64,000 nucleotides of DNA from Streptomyces ficellus (GCF_009739905.1 NZ_CP034279.1:2728001-2792000); one strand, 5' to 3'; counted from the stretch's first letter, positions 17,086 through 26,955 are shown. A program made the numbers and translations. Notes: generated from the letters alone by a model not told the origin.

Positions 17086-18270
17086 CTAACCGGGGATCTT
17101 AGGCTCCCGCCGCGTCAGCAGCCAGGGCTCGATCACCCCGAGGCCACGCACCGGCCGCTGCCACATGGGCTGGAGCGCGAAGCGGTACTTGGACGGGCCG
17201 GCCGGCGACTCGCCGTCCTTCTCGGCGCGCGCCGCCTCCTCGGCGGCCCGCGCCTCCGACACCGGGGCCTCGCCCGTGCGCGACAGCTCCTCGGCGAACG
17301 CCCCGTCGACCAGCACCGCGTCCTTGGGCGCTATCGAGGTGAGCCGGCTCGCCAGGTTCACCGTCGTACCGAACACGTCGCCCATCCGGGTCGTGACCGT
17401 GCCGAAGGCGATGCCCACGCGCAGCGCGGGCATCGTCTCGTCGTGGGTGAGCGTCTCGATGAGGCGCAGCGCGATCTCGGCGGCCGTGCCGGCGTCGTCC
17501 GCCGCGTACAGCACCTCGTCGCCGAGGGTCTTGATCAGCCGTCCGCCGTGCGCGGCGACCAGGTCGGCGGAGGTGGTCTCGAACGCCTCGACCAGCTCGC
17601 CCAGCTCCTCCTCCTCCAGGCGCCGGGTCAGCCGGGTGAAGCCGACGAGGTCCGCGAAGCCGACCGCGAGGCGCCGGTCCACCATCTCCTCGTCGTCGGC
17701 GGCCTGCACGACCCGCCCGGTCGCCGCCGCGAGCTGCCGGCGCCACACGTACACCAGGAACTCCTGGAGCTCCGGCAGCAACAGCTCCACCAGGGGATAT
17801 GTCACTTCGGTGCGGGTCATGCCGGGCTCGGGCGGCTCGGTGAGGCCCTCCAGGAAGGAGTCGATCTGCCATTCGGCCAGCCGGGCGGTGGTCTGCCCGG
17901 TGGACCGGGCCACCTGCACGGCCATCGGCTCGCTCAGCAGGCCCGCCTCGACCAGACCGGCCAGCCGGCGCAGGGCCAGCACGTCCGCCTCCGTCAGCGC
18001 CTTGGCCTGCCCGATGTCGGCGAAGCCCATGGCGCGCCAGAACCGGGAGGCCAGGTCCATGGACACACCGGCGGTACGGGCCGCCTGGAAGGGGGTGTAG
18101 CGGCGGTCGGCGCCGAGGATCAGCTGCTCCAGCCGGATGGCCAGCGGGTCGTCGGTCGGCTCCGCCGTGTGGTCGACGACATGGTGGGGGGTGGGGTACT
18201 CCGCCCCGCTCGGCTCCGCCCCGCTCGGCCCGGACCCGGACCCGCCCGCGTTCGCGTCGTCGACGGTCAC
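17086..18270 (-). CDS. cya: Class III adenylate cyclase
   Basis: The catalytic domain (about 200-330) has the metal aspartates in FADLVGF (D207) and GDEVLY (D251), with the substrate-contact and transition-state residues further on in [10 protein letters not shown] and [10 protein letters not shown]. The N-terminal half (40-180) is helical and carries a MerR-like/adenylate cyclase regulatory segment. No TM helices. Makes cAMP, which in Streptomyces is needed for germination and normal development through Crp. GTG 18270 follows GGAGG. The matching S. coelicolor gene is cya. Confidence 0.9.
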   Translation of the reverse strand: MTVDDANAGGSGSGPSGAEPSGAEYPTPHHVVDHTAEPTDDPLAIRLEQLILGADRRYTPFQAARTAGVSMDLASRFWRAMGFADIGQAKALTEADVLALRRLAGLVEAGLLSEPMAVQVARSTGQTTARLAEWQIDSFLEGLTEPPEPGMTRTEVTYPLVELLLPELQEFLVYVWRRQLAAATGRVVQAADDEEMVDRRLAVGFADLVGFTRLTRRLEEEELGELVEAFETTSADLVAAHGGRLIKTLGDEVLYAADDAGTAAEIALRLIETLTHDETMPALRVGIAFGTVTTRMGDVFGTTVNLASRLTSIAPKDAVLVDGAFAEELSRTGEAPVSEARAAEEAARAEKDGESPAGPSKYRFALQPMWQRPVRGLGVIEPWLLTRREPKIPG

Positions 18271-18378
18271 CGGCCGCCTCCTGCCCGTTCCCTGCGCACT
18301 GTCCTGCCGATCTGTAGCTGGCCCGCCGCCAACGATACGGCAGGTGTGCCCTGGCTCACGTCCCCACGGCCCAGCGCG

Positions 18379-19242
18379 TCAGCCCGCCGGACGCAGATGC
18401 ACGACGTCGCCCGCGCCCACCGCCTCCGGCTCTCCGCCGGGCGGCGCCACCACCAGGCGCCCGTCGCCGTCGACGGCGACGGCCTCGCCGGTGAGGGTGC
18501 GGTCGCCGGGCAGTTCGGCGCGCACGGTGCGGCCGAGGGTCGCGCAGCCGGCGGCGTACGCCTCCTGGAGGCCGCTCGCCGCCGGGTCGCCGTCGGCGTC
18601 GGTCCAGCGGGTGTACCACTGCTCCAGCGAGCGCAGGACGGCGCGCAGCAGAGGGTCACGGTCGGTGGAGACGGCGTCGGCGAGGAGGAGGGAGCCGGCG
18701 GTGGGGACGGGCAGTTCCTCCTCGCGAAGGGTGACGTTGAGGCCGAGTCCGACGACGACGCCGTCGTCGCCGGCGCGCTCGGCGAGGATGCCGCCCGTCT
18801 TGCGCTCCTCCTTCCCCCGCTCCCCCGCCACGTTCACCATCAGGTCGTTGGGCCATTTCAGTGCCATGTCGACCCCGGCGGCGCGGGCGAGGCCGGTGGC
18901 GGCGGCGACGCCGGTGAGCAGCGGGAGCCAGGCGAGGCGGCCGACGGGAACGTCCGGCTTGAGCAGGACGGAGAAGAACAGGCCGGAGCGGGCGGGCGCG
19001 GACCAGGTGCGGTCCAGCCGGCCGCGGCCCGCCGTCTGCTCCTCGGCGACGAGGACGGCGCCCTCGGGGAGGGCGGCGGCGCGGGCGCCCAGGTCGGAGT
19101 TGGTGGAGCCGGTGGCGGGCACGAGGTCGAGGGAGGTCCACAGTCCGCCGGGCCTGATGAGGGCGCGGCGCAGGGAGGCGGCGTTCAGGGGCGGCCGGTC
19201 GAGGTCCGACCAGGGGCTGCCTGGACCATGTGAGGGCGTCAT
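18379..19242 (-). CDS. birA: Biotin--[acetyl-CoA carboxylase] ligase
   Basis: 287 residues, catalytic core only with no N-terminal helix-turn-helix, so it is a ligase but not a repressor. Motifs: biotin/ATP loop GRGRLDRTW, the LKWPNDLMV segment, and the C-terminal SH3-like domain with [16 protein letters not shown]. It attaches biotin to the carboxyl carrier lysine of AccA2 (25188-26942) and sits divergent from pccB, so enzyme and substrate genes are neighbours. Confidence 0.9.
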   Translation of the reverse strand: MTPSHGPGSPWSDLDRPPLNAASLRRALIRPGGLWTSLDLVPATGSTNSDLGARAAALPEGAVLVAEEQTAGRGRLDRTWSAPARSGLFFSVLLKPDVPVGRLAWLPLLTGVAAATGLARAAGVDMALKWPNDLMVNVAGERGKEERKTGGILAERAGDDGVVVGLGLNVTLREEELPVPTAGSLLLADAVSTDRDPLLRAVLRSLEQWYTRWTDADGDPAASGLQEAYAAGCATLGRTVRAELPGDRTLTGEAVAVDGDGRLVVAPPGGEPEAVGAGDVVHLRPAG

Positions 19243-19283
19243 GCAAGCCAGCGTAGGTGTGGTAAACACCGCACTGCTGAACG

Positions 19284-19299
19284 GTATCGCCGCCGATAC
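19284..19299. promoter_or_regulatory. Inverted repeat over the pccB promoter
   Basis: GTATCG-CCGC-CGATAC in the birA/pccB divergent region. Its right arm overlaps a -10-like TACGCT (19297-19302) pointing toward pccB, so a bound protein would block that promoter. The regulator is unknown. Confidence 0.45.
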
Positions 19300-19351
19300 G
19301 CTACGGGTCAGTAGCCACCGATCCCGTGACCAGGCAGGGAGCCGCATCCCG

Positions 19352-20953
19352 ATGTCCGAGCCGGCCAAGCAGCAAGAGCCCCAGAAGATCGACATCCATA
19401 CGACCGCGGGCAAGCTCGCGGATCTGCAGCGCCGTATCGACGAGGCGACGCACGCGGGCTCCGAGCGCGCCGTCGAGAAGCAGCACGCCAAGGGCAAACT
19501 CACCGCCCGGGAGCGGATCGCCCTGCTGCTCGACGAGGATTCCTTCGTCGAGCTGGACGAGTTCGCCCGGCACCGCTCCACCAACTTCGGCCTGGAGAAC
19601 AACCGCCCCTACGGAGACGGCGTCGTCACCGGCTACGGCACGGTGGACGGCCGTCCCGTGGCGGTGTTCTCCCAGGACTTCACGGTGTTCGGCGGAGCCC
19701 TCGGCGAGGTCTTCGGCCAGAAGATCATCAAGGTGATGGACTTCGCCCTGAAGACCGGCTGCCCGGTCATCGGCATCAACGACTCCGGCGGCGCCCGCAT
19801 CCAGGAGGGCGTCATGGCCCTCGGCATGTACGGCGAGATCTTCCGCCGCAACACCCATGCCTCGGGCGTCATTCCGCAGATCAGCCTGGTCGTCGGCCCG
19901 TGCGCCGGCGGCGCGGTCTACTCGCCGGCCATCACCGACTTCACGGTGATGGTCGACCAGACGTCGCACATGTTCATCACCGGCCCCGACGTCATCAAGA
20001 CGGTCACCGGTGAGGACGTCGGTTTCGAGGAGCTGGGCGGCGCCCGGACGCACAACACCACCTCCGGCGTGGCGCACCACATGGCGGGGGACGAGAAGGA
20101 CGCGATCGAGTACGTCAAGTCGCTGCTGTCGTACCTGCCGTCGAACAACCTCTCGGAGGCGCCGGCCTTCCCGGAGGAGGCGGACCTGGCGCCGACCGAC
20201 GAGGACCGCGAGCTGGACGTCCTGATCCCGGACTCGGCGAACCAGCCCTACGACATGCACACCGTCATCGAACACGTGCTGGACGACGGTGAGTTCCTGG
20301 AGACGCAGGGGATGTTCGCGCCGAACATCCTCACCGGCTTCGGCCGGGTCGAGGGCTTCCCCGTGGGCATCGTGGCCAACCAGCCGATGCAGTTCGCGGG
20401 CTGCCTGGACATCAACGCCTCGGAGAAGGCGGCCCGGTTCGTGCGCACCTGCGACGCGTTCAACATCCCGGTCGTCACGTTCGTGGACGTGCCGGGGTTC
20501 CTCCCGGGCGTGGACCAGGAGTACGGCGGGATCATCCGGCGCGGCGCGAAGCTGATCTACGCCTACGCCGAGGCGACCGTCCCGCTGATCACGGTGATCA
20601 CCCGCAAGGCGTTCGGCGGCGCGTACGACGTCATGGGCTCCAAGCACCTGGGCGCCGACCTCAACCTGGCGTGGCCGACCGCGCAGATCGCCGTCATGGG
20701 CGCGCAGGGCGCGGTGAACATCCTGCACCGGCGGGCCATCGCGGAGGCGGACGACGTCGAGGCGACGCGGGCGCGGCTGATCCAGGAGTACGAGGACGCC
20801 CTGCTCAACCCGTACACGGCGGCCGAGCGCGGCTACATCGACGCGGTGTGCATGCCCTCCGAGACCCGGGCGCAGATCGTCAAGGGCCTGCGTCAGCTGC
20901 GGACGAAGCGGGAAAGCCTGCCCCCGAAGAAGCACGGCAACATCCCCCTCTAA
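19352..20953 (+). CDS. pccB: Acyl-CoA (propionyl-CoA) carboxylase beta subunit
   Basis: Carboxyltransferase of 533 residues that moves carboxybiotin's CO2 to propionyl-CoA (and perhaps acetyl-CoA), giving methylmalonyl-CoA for fatty acids and polyketides. It begins with [23 protein letters not shown] and shows the two oxyanion pairs of glycines in GGARIQEGV and [11 protein letters not shown]. It is followed after 9 bp by the epsilon subunit and partners with AccA2. Confidence 0.93.
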   Translation: MSEPAKQQEPQKIDIHTTAGKLADLQRRIDEATHAGSERAVEKQHAKGKLTARERIALLLDEDSFVELDEFARHRSTNFGLENNRPYGDGVVTGYGTVDGRPVAVFSQDFTVFGGALGEVFGQKIIKVMDFALKTGCPVIGINDSGGARIQEGVMALGMYGEIFRRNTHASGVIPQISLVVGPCAGGAVYSPAITDFTVMVDQTSHMFITGPDVIKTVTGEDVGFEELGGARTHNTTSGVAHHMAGDEKDAIEYVKSLLSYLPSNNLSEAPAFPEEADLAPTDEDRELDVLIPDSANQPYDMHTVIEHVLDDGEFLETQGMFAPNILTGFGRVEGFPVGIVANQPMQFAGCLDINASEKAARFVRTCDAFNIPVVTFVDVPGFLPGVDQEYGGIIRRGAKLIYAYAEATVPLITVITRKAFGGAYDVMGSKHLGADLNLAWPTAQIAVMGAQGAVNILHRRAIAEADDVEATRARLIQEYEDALLNPYTAAERGYIDAVCMPSETRAQIVKGLRQLRTKRESLPPKKHGNIPL

Positions 20954-20962
20954 GGAGCCCCC

Positions 20963-21172
20963 ATGATCAAGGTTCTCCGGGGCAACCCGACGCCCGAGGA
21001 GCTGGCCGCCGCCCTGGCGGTGGTCCAGGCGCGCGCCGCCGCGACCGCCTCGGCGGACTCCGGCGGCGCGGCACGTGGTCCCGAGGGCTGGTCCGACCCG
21101 GCGAGGATCGCCCGGAGCCGCAACCCGCAGCCGGGCCCCCGGTCGTGGGCGCGCTCCTACTGGCCCGCGTAG
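20963..21172 (+). CDS. pccE: Acyl-CoA carboxylase epsilon subunit
   Basis: 69 residues starting MIKVLRGNPTPEELAAALAV, the typical start of the small actinobacterial epsilon subunits that bind and activate the beta hexamer. It ends RSWARSYWPA as family members do. Nine bases after pccB with AAGGAG before the ATG, so it is in the same operon. Confidence 0.9.
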   Translation: MIKVLRGNPTPEELAAALAVVQARAAATASADSGGAARGPEGWSDPARIARSRNPQPGPRSWARSYWPA

Positions 21173-21205
21173 CGTCCGGGCGGGGACCCGGCGGCCGTCC
21201 GGCCG

Positions 21206-22387
21206 TCACAGCAGCGGGGCGACGGCCTCCGCCATGACGCGGTACCCCGCGTCGTCCGGGTGGAGGCCGTCCTCGTAGGCGTACGCCGGGTTCAGCAGGT
21301 CCGGGTCGGCGGGGTCGGCCATGATCCGGTGGAGGTCGGCGACCGCGTCGAACTCGCCGGACCCGCGCATCCAGTCGTTGACCTCCGCGCTGACCTTCGC
21401 GGCGCGCGGGCCCCAGTGGGTGGTGCCCTTGAACGGCAGGATCGTCGCGCCGACGATGCGTACGCCACGGTCGTGCGCGGCGCGTATCAGGGTGCGGTAC
21501 CCGGCGACGAGGTCGGCGGACGACAGGACCGGGGCGGGCTTGTAGGTGGCCTGGTCCCGGGCCTCGCTGAAGCCGATGTCGTTGAGGCCCTGGAGGAGGA
21601 CGACGGTCCCGGCGCCGGGCAGGCCGAGCGCGTCGCGGTGGAAGCGGGCGGAGGACCGTTCGCCGTACCAGGCCGAGTCGTTGAGCAGCAGGTTCCCGCC
21701 GATCCCGGCGTTCAGTACGGGACGCTCCACGCGTTCGGCGAGGGCGTCGGACCAGCGGCGGTCGGCGTTCGGGGTGGAGCCGAAGCCGTCGGTGAGGGAG
21801 TCGCCGAACAGGACGACGCCCGGCGCGCTGGCCGGGGTCCCGCCGGCGGCGGTGCTCACGTCGACGCCGGTCAGGTAGTACCAGGACGACGTGACCTCGG
21901 TGAAGGGCGCGCCGGTGACGTCGTCGAGGTGGTCGCCCCCGGCGCGGTGGGTGTCGGTGAAGCCCTGGGCGTGGAAGGTGGCCGGGCCGGTCGTGCCGGC
22001 CAGGTGGAGCGTGACGGTCAGCCGGTCCAGGCGGTGCGGGGCGAGCGGGGCGGCGTCGCTCTCGACGTGGGCGCGGGCGGGGACGGCCACGGACCGGTCG
22101 CCGCCGAAGGTGAGGTGGTGCGGGGTGCCGGGCCGGACGGCCGCGCCCGTGTCGGTGAGGGCGACGGTGGCGCCCGTGACGTGCAGCGGGGAGGTGCCGT
22201 ACGCGTTCGAGAGCCGGATCCTGACGCGGTCGCCGGCGGCGGTCACGCGGACGACCTGGCGGACGGTGTGGCCGGAGAAGCCCTCCTGGGACCAGTTGGG
22301 GGTGAATCCAGTGGAGGGAGGCTGGGGGGAGGCGGTCCAGGCGGCGGTCCAGTGGTGCTTCGGGTTCCGCTTCGGGTTCTGGAACAC
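21206..22387 (-). CDS. SGNH/GDSL family esterase
   Basis: 393 residues. An N-terminal beta-sandwich (about 1-165, beginning WTAAWTASPQPP) precedes the SGNH hydrolase domain with block I VLFGDSLTDG (Ser), block III QGLNDIG and block V EDGLHPDDAGY (Asp-His). No signal peptide is seen. Acts on an ester, maybe of a glycan or lipid. GTG start with AGGAG. Divergent from a TetR gene that probably controls it. In S. coelicolor, as I recall, pccE is followed directly by mmpB, so this pair looks inserted. Confidence 0.85.
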   Translation of the reverse strand: MFQNPKRNPKHHWTAAWTASPQPPSTGFTPNWSQEGFSGHTVRQVVRVTAAGDRVRIRLSNAYGTSPLHVTGATVALTDTGAAVRPGTPHHLTFGGDRSVAVPARAHVESDAAPLAPHRLDRLTVTLHLAGTTGPATFHAQGFTDTHRAGGDHLDDVTGAPFTEVTSSWYYLTGVDVSTAAGGTPASAPGVVLFGDSLTDGFGSTPNADRRWSDALAERVERPVLNAGIGGNLLLNDSAWYGERSSARFHRDALGLPGAGTVVLLQGLNDIGFSEARDQATYKPAPVLSSADLVAGYRTLIRAAHDRGVRIVGATILPFKGTTHWGPRAAKVSAEVNDWMRGSGEFDAVADLHRIMADPADPDLLNPAYAYEDGLHPDDAGYRVMAEAVAPLL

Positions 22388-22398
22388 AAGGGACTCCT

Positions 22399-22418
22399 AA
22401 TGGGATCGACGTTCCATT
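22399..22418. promoter_or_regulatory. Imperfect palindrome between the SGNH and TetR genes
   Basis: The outer arms AATGG...CCATT face each other across ten bases, 12 bp upstream of the SGNH start. A natural operator candidate for the divergently encoded TetR protein. Confidence 0.5.
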
Positions 22419-22472
22419 AAGCTGGAACCGACCGTAGCACCGTCCGCGCTGTAAATGAAACAGGAGTCCCAT

Positions 22473-23084
22473 TTGGAAGCGACGCCGGGCACCGTCCGCC
22501 CCGGCGGCCGCACCGCCAAGGTGCGCGCCGCCGTCCTCGAAGCCACCCGGGAAGCGCTGGCCACGGAGGGTTTCCACGCCCTGAACATGGACCGGATCGC
22601 CGCCGCCGCCGAAGTCGGCAGGACCACCGTCTACCGGCGGTGGGCCTCTCCGACCGGCCTGATCGCCGACCTGCTGCGGGACATGGCCGACCGGTCCGTC
22701 CCCGCCTCCGACACCGGCACCCTGGAGGGGGACCTGCGCGAGAACGCCACCCTCGTCGTCACGACCCTCACCGACCCCCGCATGGGCCCCGTCTTCCGGG
22801 CCGTCATCGCCGCCGCGGCCTGCGACGACGAGTGCGCCGACGCGTTGCGGGGCTTCTACGGCACCCGGCTGCGCACCTGGGCCACCGCCGTCGACCGCGC
22901 CGCCGCGCGGGGCGAGGCCCCGCCCGGCACCGACCCGGTCGAGGTCGTCCGCGCCGTCTCCGCCCCGCTGTACTACCGCTTCGCGGTCAGCCACGAACCG
23001 CTCACCACCGCCGACGCGGAACGCGCGGTGGCGGCGGCGCTCGCCGCCACCCGGGCGGGGGTGTTCGCCCCCGGTTCCGACTAG
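22473..23084 (+). CDS. TetR family transcriptional regulator
   Basis: About 203 residues. N-terminal helix-turn-helix: FHALNMDRIAAAAEVGRTTVYRRWASP, then a C-terminal ligand domain. The start is uncertain: ATG 22455 has no ribosome site, while TTG 22473 has AGGAG six bases upstream, so TTG is chosen here. Divergent from the SGNH esterase and likely its repressor. Confidence 0.85.
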   Translation: MEATPGTVRPGGRTAKVRAAVLEATREALATEGFHALNMDRIAAAAEVGRTTVYRRWASPTGLIADLLRDMADRSVPASDTGTLEGDLRENATLVVTTLTDPRMGPVFRAVIAAAACDDECADALRGFYGTRLRTWATAVDRAAARGEAPPGTDPVEVVRAVSAPLYYRFAVSHEPLTTADAERAVAAALAATRAGVFAPGSD

Positions 23085-23112
23085 TCCACCCGCGCGGCCC
23101 GCCGACCAGGTC

Positions 23113-23232
23113 TCAGCGGAGGACCTGCTCGATGTGGTGGTCAAGGAGACGTTCGGCGGCTTCCGGGGTGCGGTAGCCGAGGGCGATGTCGACGCCGAGG
23201 CTCGTGGCGAGGGACCAGCAGATGTCGGCGTC
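23113..23232 (-). pseudogene. Possible 3' remnant of a TetR-like gene
   Basis: The minus-strand frame ending at 23113 reads ICWSLATSLGVDIALGYR then TPEAAERLLDHHIEQVLR, which looks like the last helices of a TetR-type regulator. There is no start or DNA-binding region upstream; the frame runs into the start of another gene on the opposite strand. It is probably a leftover from a recombination event. The family assignment is by eye only. Confidence 0.35.
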
Positions 23233-23271
23233 GGCGCGCTCCTCGCGGCGCGCCTCTACCAGGCGCTCGGC

Positions 23272-23457
23272 ATGGCGCTGCTCGTCATCGGAGCCCAGGG
23301 CGCGATCCGCCGGCTCGTCGACCACGACAACGCCGGCCTGCTGAGCTGGCTCCCCGGAGGTTTCGCCGCGAGCATCACCGTGTACGTCCTGGCCGTCGTG
23401 ATCGGCGCGGTCGTCGCGGGGTGGGCCCACGACGCCCGTAAGGCAGCTGCCGACTGA
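23272..23457 (+). CDS. Small two-helix membrane protein, possibly 5'-truncated
   Basis: 61 residues from ATG 23272: a short hydrophobic start (MALLVIGAQGAI), then RRLVDHDNAG, then a clear TM helix (ASITVYVLAVVIGAVVAGW) and a charged tail. The residues just upstream in frame (ARLYQALG) look as if they belong to the protein, while those before are out of character, so its true N-terminus may have been lost at the same junction as the remnant next to it. Confidence 0.5.
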   Translation: MALLVIGAQGAIRRLVDHDNAGLLSWLPGGFAASITVYVLAVVIGAVVAGWAHDARKAAAD

Positions 23458-23506
23458 CGCGGCGTGACCCTCGCGGGCGGACGGGCCGTAGTGCGCCCGC
23501 ACCGGA

Positions 23507-23532
23507 GCGCCTGAGTACGCGTACTCAGGCGC
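23507..23532. promoter_or_regulatory. Perfect 26-bp palindrome holding a MacR box
   Basis: The core at 23512-23527 is TGAGTACGCGTACTCA, an exact match to the TGAGTACnnGTACTCA motif I recall for the response regulator MacR of the MacRS system. The symmetry extends to 26 bp. It lies 31 bp before the small membrane protein gene at 23563, as expected for a MacR target. Confidence 0.75.
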
Positions 23533-23562
23533 CGGGGCCCTCGACGCCCGCAGGATCGAAGG

Positions 23563-23691
23563 ATGCTGTGGTCCGACCCCGAGAACGAACCTCCCGAAGA
23601 GATGCGCGACATGCAGGCGATGCTGCGGCGCGCGGGGATCCTGCTGGCACTCGCGATGGTGCTGGCGATGTTCGTCGTCGGCCTGCACTGA
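23563..23691 (+). CDS. mmpB: Small morphogenic membrane protein MmpB
   Basis: 42 residues: acidic N-terminus ([16 protein letters not shown]), then RR and one TM helix ([18 protein letters not shown]) ending at the C-terminus. Position next to maf and near the acyl-CoA carboxylase genes, its size, and the MacR box upstream match MmpB (the SCO4924 type), one of the morphogenic membrane proteins under MacRS control, as I remember the literature. GAAGG precedes the ATG. Confidence 0.7.
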   Translation: MLWSDPENEPPEEMRDMQAMLRRAGILLALAMVLAMFVVGLH

Positions 23692-23739
23692 CGCCCCCGC
23701 CGCCACCTGCCGGCACCCCGGCGTCCGGGGCGTTTTCCG

Positions 23740-23745
23740 TACGAT
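23740..23745 (+). promoter_or_regulatory. -10 element of maf (leaderless)
   Basis: TACGAT followed by seven bases and then ATG 23753; there is no ribosome site. This spacing points to a leaderless mRNA and decides the start of maf over the ATG at 23744, which overlaps the -10. Confidence 0.55.
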
Positions 23746-23752
23746 GACGCCC

Positions 23753-24361
23753 ATGACTGCTGATCGGCGCCGCCGCCTCGTCCTGGCCTCCCAGTCCCCC
23801 GCCCGCCTCGGCCTGCTGCGCCAGGCCGGCCTCAGCCCCGAGGTCATCGTCAGCGGTGTCGACGAGGACAGGTTCACCGCCCCGACCCCTGCCGAACTGG
23901 CGCTCACCCTCGCCGAGGCCAAGGCCGCCCACGTGGCCGCCAAGCCCGAGGCGAGCGGTGCGCTGGTGATCGGCTGCGACTCGGTCCTGGAGCTGGACAA
24001 GCAGGCCCTGGGCAAGCCCGCCGACGCCGAGGAGGCCACCGCCCGCTGGAAGGCCATGCGCGGCCGCGCCGGCATCCTCCAGACGGGCCACTGCGTCTAC
24101 GACACGGTCGCCAAGCGGTACGCCTCCGCCACCGCGTCCACGCTGGTCCGCTTCGGCGACCCGACGGACGAGGAGATCGCCGCGTACGTCGCCAGCGGCG
24201 AACCCCTCCACGTGGCGGGCGCGTTCACCCTGGACGGCCGCTCGGCCCCGTTCATCGACGGCATCGACGGCGACCCGGGCAACGTCATCGGGCTGTCCCT
24301 GCCGCTGCTGCGCCGCCTGCTGGGCGAACTGGACGTCGCGATCACCGACCTGTGGGGCTGA
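23753..24361 (+). CDS. maf: Maf family nucleoside triphosphate pyrophosphatase
   Basis: 202 residues with the Maf start [19 protein letters not shown], the [11 protein letters not shown] catalytic loop and the later [12 protein letters not shown] and [18 protein letters not shown] segments. Removes non-canonical nucleotides (dTTP/UTP and modified forms in the family) from the pool and is linked to septum control in some bacteria. Confidence 0.92.
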   Translation: MTADRRRRLVLASQSPARLGLLRQAGLSPEVIVSGVDEDRFTAPTPAELALTLAEAKAAHVAAKPEASGALVIGCDSVLELDKQALGKPADAEEATARWKAMRGRAGILQTGHCVYDTVAKRYASATASTLVRFGDPTDEEIAAYVASGEPLHVAGAFTLDGRSAPFIDGIDGDPGNVIGLSLPLLRRLLGELDVAITDLWG

Positions 24362-24374
24362 GCCCCGCCCCGTG

Positions 24375-24830
24375 TCACGCCGGAGCCGCGCCGCCCTCCC
24401 GCACGGGCTCCACGGGCGGCGCCGGCTCCTCCTCCGCCTCCGGCGCGTACAGCACCAGCGACGCGACGACCAGGCCCAGCACCACCATCAGGTACGCGAA
24501 CGCCCCCCACCCGAGCAGCCCGACGGCCACCGCGCCCAGCACCCCGTGCGTGATCGCACAGGCGATCAGCACGATCCGCACGGCGCGCCCGGACGGGCGG
24601 TCCCGTACACCGAGGCGCACCAGCAGCACCCCGCACAGCGCCACGTACGCCCCGAAGACGGCGCCCATGACCCAGATCGCGGTGACCATCAGGTCCGGGT
24701 CGAGGCCGTCCAGCGACATGCGCTGACCGCCCATGACCTTGGCGAGGACCATGTGCAGGAGCACCAGCCCCACCGCCTCCAGGACCAGCACGATCCCGGC
24801 CGCCAGCGCTATCGGTCTGCGGGCCACCAT
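24375..24830 (-). CDS. Four-helix membrane protein, function unknown
   Basis: 151 residues with four TM helices: IALAAGIVLVLEAVGLVLL, MVTAIWVMGAVFGAYVALCG, VRIVLIACAITHGVLGAVAV and AYLMVVLGLVVASLVLY, and a proline/glutamate-rich tail. ATG 24830 follows GGGGAG; a longer frame exists but lacks a site. Not recognised. Confidence 0.7.
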   Translation of the reverse strand: MVARRPIALAAGIVLVLEAVGLVLLHMVLAKVMGGQRMSLDGLDPDLMVTAIWVMGAVFGAYVALCGVLLVRLGVRDRPSGRAVRIVLIACAITHGVLGAVAVGLLGWGAFAYLMVVLGLVVASLVLYAPEAEEEPAPPVEPVREGGAAPA

Positions 24831-25187
24831 GGGCGCTCCCCTGCCTGTTACCTGCTCCGACGGGTCGGTACGGACGACAGCGCGCAGGCTACTGACTGGT
24901 AAACGTGGGGACAAGGGTTCTGGCAGGGCGGCAAAGAATCATTCGGCCATTCGTAGGGACTCCACAAAGAAACGGGACGGCGTGCTGGCCGGGAAGACAG
25001 AGACCTTGACCACACACCGGGGTTACTGTTCCGTCAAGAAGCCCTGCGTAACGTGGTGCGACAAGGTACTTCACGACTCCACTACGCCTCGAATCACGCT
25101 CCGTGTGGGCAAGCTCACCATTGGGGACGGGTCGAAAGGCCGTGTCGGCAGTCCCTAAACTCAGCTTGTTTCAAGGAGGGAGCCATC
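24831..25187. other. Intergenic region upstream of accA2
   Basis: 357 bp without a convincing gene; the base composition is lower in GC than the flanking genes. A TTGACC (25006-25011) could be a -35, but no -10 sits at the right distance. The last part carries AAGGAGGG at 25172-25180, the ribosome site of accA2. The accA2 promoter must lie here, but I cannot place it. Confidence 0.5.
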
Positions 25188-26942
25188 GTGCGCAAGGTGC
25201 TCATCGCCAACCGTGGCGAAATCGCTGTCCGTGTCGCCCGTGCTTGCCGGGACGCCGGGATCGGGAGTGTGGCGGTCTACGCCGATCCGGACCGGGATGC
25301 CCTGCATGTCCGTGTGGCCGACGAGGCGTTCGCCCTGGGCGGTGACACTCCGGCGGACAGCTATCTGGACATGGCCAAGGTGCTCCAGGCGGCCGCCGAC
25401 TCGGGCGCGGACGCCGTCCACCCCGGTTACGGGTTCCTGTCGGAGAACGCCGAGTTCGCCCAGGCCGTCCTGGACGCGGGCCTGACCTGGATCGGTCCGC
25501 CCCCGCACGCCATCCGTGACCTCGGGGACAAGGTCGCCGCCCGGCACATCGCCCAGCGCGCCGGCGCCCCCCTGGTGGCCGGCACCCCCGACCCCGTCTC
25601 GGGCGCGGAAGAGGTCGTGGCGTTCGCGGAGCAGCACGGTCTGCCCATCGCGATCAAGGCCGCTTTCGGTGGCGGCGGGCGTGGCCTGAAGGTCGCCCGC
25701 ACCCTGGAGGAAGTACCCGAGCTGTACGACTCCGCCGTCCGCGAGGCCGTCGCCGCGTTCGGGCGCGGTGAGTGCTTCGTCGAGCGTTACCTCGACAAGC
25801 CCCGCCACGTGGAGACCCAGTGCCTTGCGGACAAGCACGGCAACGTGGTGGTCGTCTCCACCCGTGACTGCTCGCTTCAGCGCCGCCACCAAAAGCTCGT
25901 CGAGGAGGCCCCCGCGCCGTTCCTCACCCCCGGGCAGAACGCCGAGCTGTACGCCGCGTCCAAGGCCATCCTGAAGGAGGCCGGCTACGAGGGCGCCGGG
26001 ACGGTGGAGTTCCTCGTCGGCACCGACGGCACCATCTCCTTCCTGGAGGTCAACACCCGTCTGCAGGTCGAGCACCCGGTCACCGAAGAGGTCACCGGTA
26101 TCGACCTGGTGCGGGAGATGTTCCGCATCGCCGACGGTGAGGAACTCGGCTACGACGACCCGCCGGTGCGCGGTCACTCCTTCGAGTTCCGTATCAACGG
26201 TGAGGACCCGGGCCGCAACTTCCTGCCCGCACCCGGCACCGTCACCGCCTTCGCCCCGCCGTCGGGCCCGGGCGTGCGGCTGGACGCGGGTGTGGAGTCC
26301 GGCAGCGTCATCGGCCCCGCCTGGGACTCCCTGCTCGCCAAGCTGATCGTCACCGGCGCCACCCGCGAGCAGGCCCTCCAGCGCGCGGCCCGGGCGCTGG
26401 CGGAGTTCCAGGTCGAGGGCATGGCCACCGCCATCCCCTTCCACCGCGCGGCCGTCGCCGACCCCGCCTTCACCGCCGACCCCTTCCGCGTCCACACCCG
26501 GTGGATCGAGACCGAGTTCGTCAACACCATCACGCCCTTCACCGCTCCCGCCGACACCGAGACGGATGAGGAGCCCGGCCGGGAGACCGTCGTCGTCGAG
26601 GTCGGCGGCAAGCGCCTGGAGGTCTCCCTCCCGTCCTCGCTCGGCATGAGCCTGGCCCGCACCGGCCTCGCCGCCGGCGCCAAACCCAAACGCCGCGCCG
26701 CCAAGAAGTCGGGTTCGGCCGCGTCGGGCGACACCCTGGCTTCCCCGATGCAGGGCACGATCGTCAAGGTCGCGGTCGAGGAGGGCCAGGAGGTCAAGGA
26801 GGGCGACCTCGTCGTCGTCCTGGAGGCGATGAAGATGGAGCAGCCGCTCAACGCCCACCGCGCCGGCACGATCAAGGGTCTGTCGGCGGAGGTCGGCGCG
26901 TCGGTGACGTCCGGCGCCGCGATCTGCGAGATCAAGGACTGA
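25188..26942 (+). CDS. accA2: Biotin-carrying acyl-CoA carboxylase alpha subunit
   Basis: 584 residues: biotin carboxylase (about 1-450, starting [14 protein letters not shown], with ATP-grasp loop [12 protein letters not shown] and [15 protein letters not shown]) plus a C-terminal biotinyl domain with EAMKMEQ (biotin Lys 549). Works with PccB/PccE (and other beta subunits) and is loaded by BirA nearby. GTG 25188 has a strong AAGGAGGG site. Confidence 0.95.
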   Translation: MRKVLIANRGEIAVRVARACRDAGIGSVAVYADPDRDALHVRVADEAFALGGDTPADSYLDMAKVLQAAADSGADAVHPGYGFLSENAEFAQAVLDAGLTWIGPPPHAIRDLGDKVAARHIAQRAGAPLVAGTPDPVSGAEEVVAFAEQHGLPIAIKAAFGGGGRGLKVARTLEEVPELYDSAVREAVAAFGRGECFVERYLDKPRHVETQCLADKHGNVVVVSTRDCSLQRRHQKLVEEAPAPFLTPGQNAELYAASKAILKEAGYEGAGTVEFLVGTDGTISFLEVNTRLQVEHPVTEEVTGIDLVREMFRIADGEELGYDDPPVRGHSFEFRINGEDPGRNFLPAPGTVTAFAPPSGPGVRLDAGVESGSVIGPAWDSLLAKLIVTGATREQALQRAARALAEFQVEGMATAIPFHRAAVADPAFTADPFRVHTRWIETEFVNTITPFTAPADTETDEEPGRETVVVEVGGKRLEVSLPSSLGMSLARTGLAAGAKPKRRAAKKSGSAASGDTLASPMQGTIVKVAVEEGQEVKEGDLVVVLEAMKMEQPLNAHRAGTIKGLSAEVGASVTSGAAICEIKD

Positions 26943-26955
26943 CACACCTCGTCAC

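Noticed and set aside
24900..25187. Riboswitch or biotin-responsive leader before accA2
   Set aside because: No conserved fold or terminator could be made out by eye; base composition alone is not enough.
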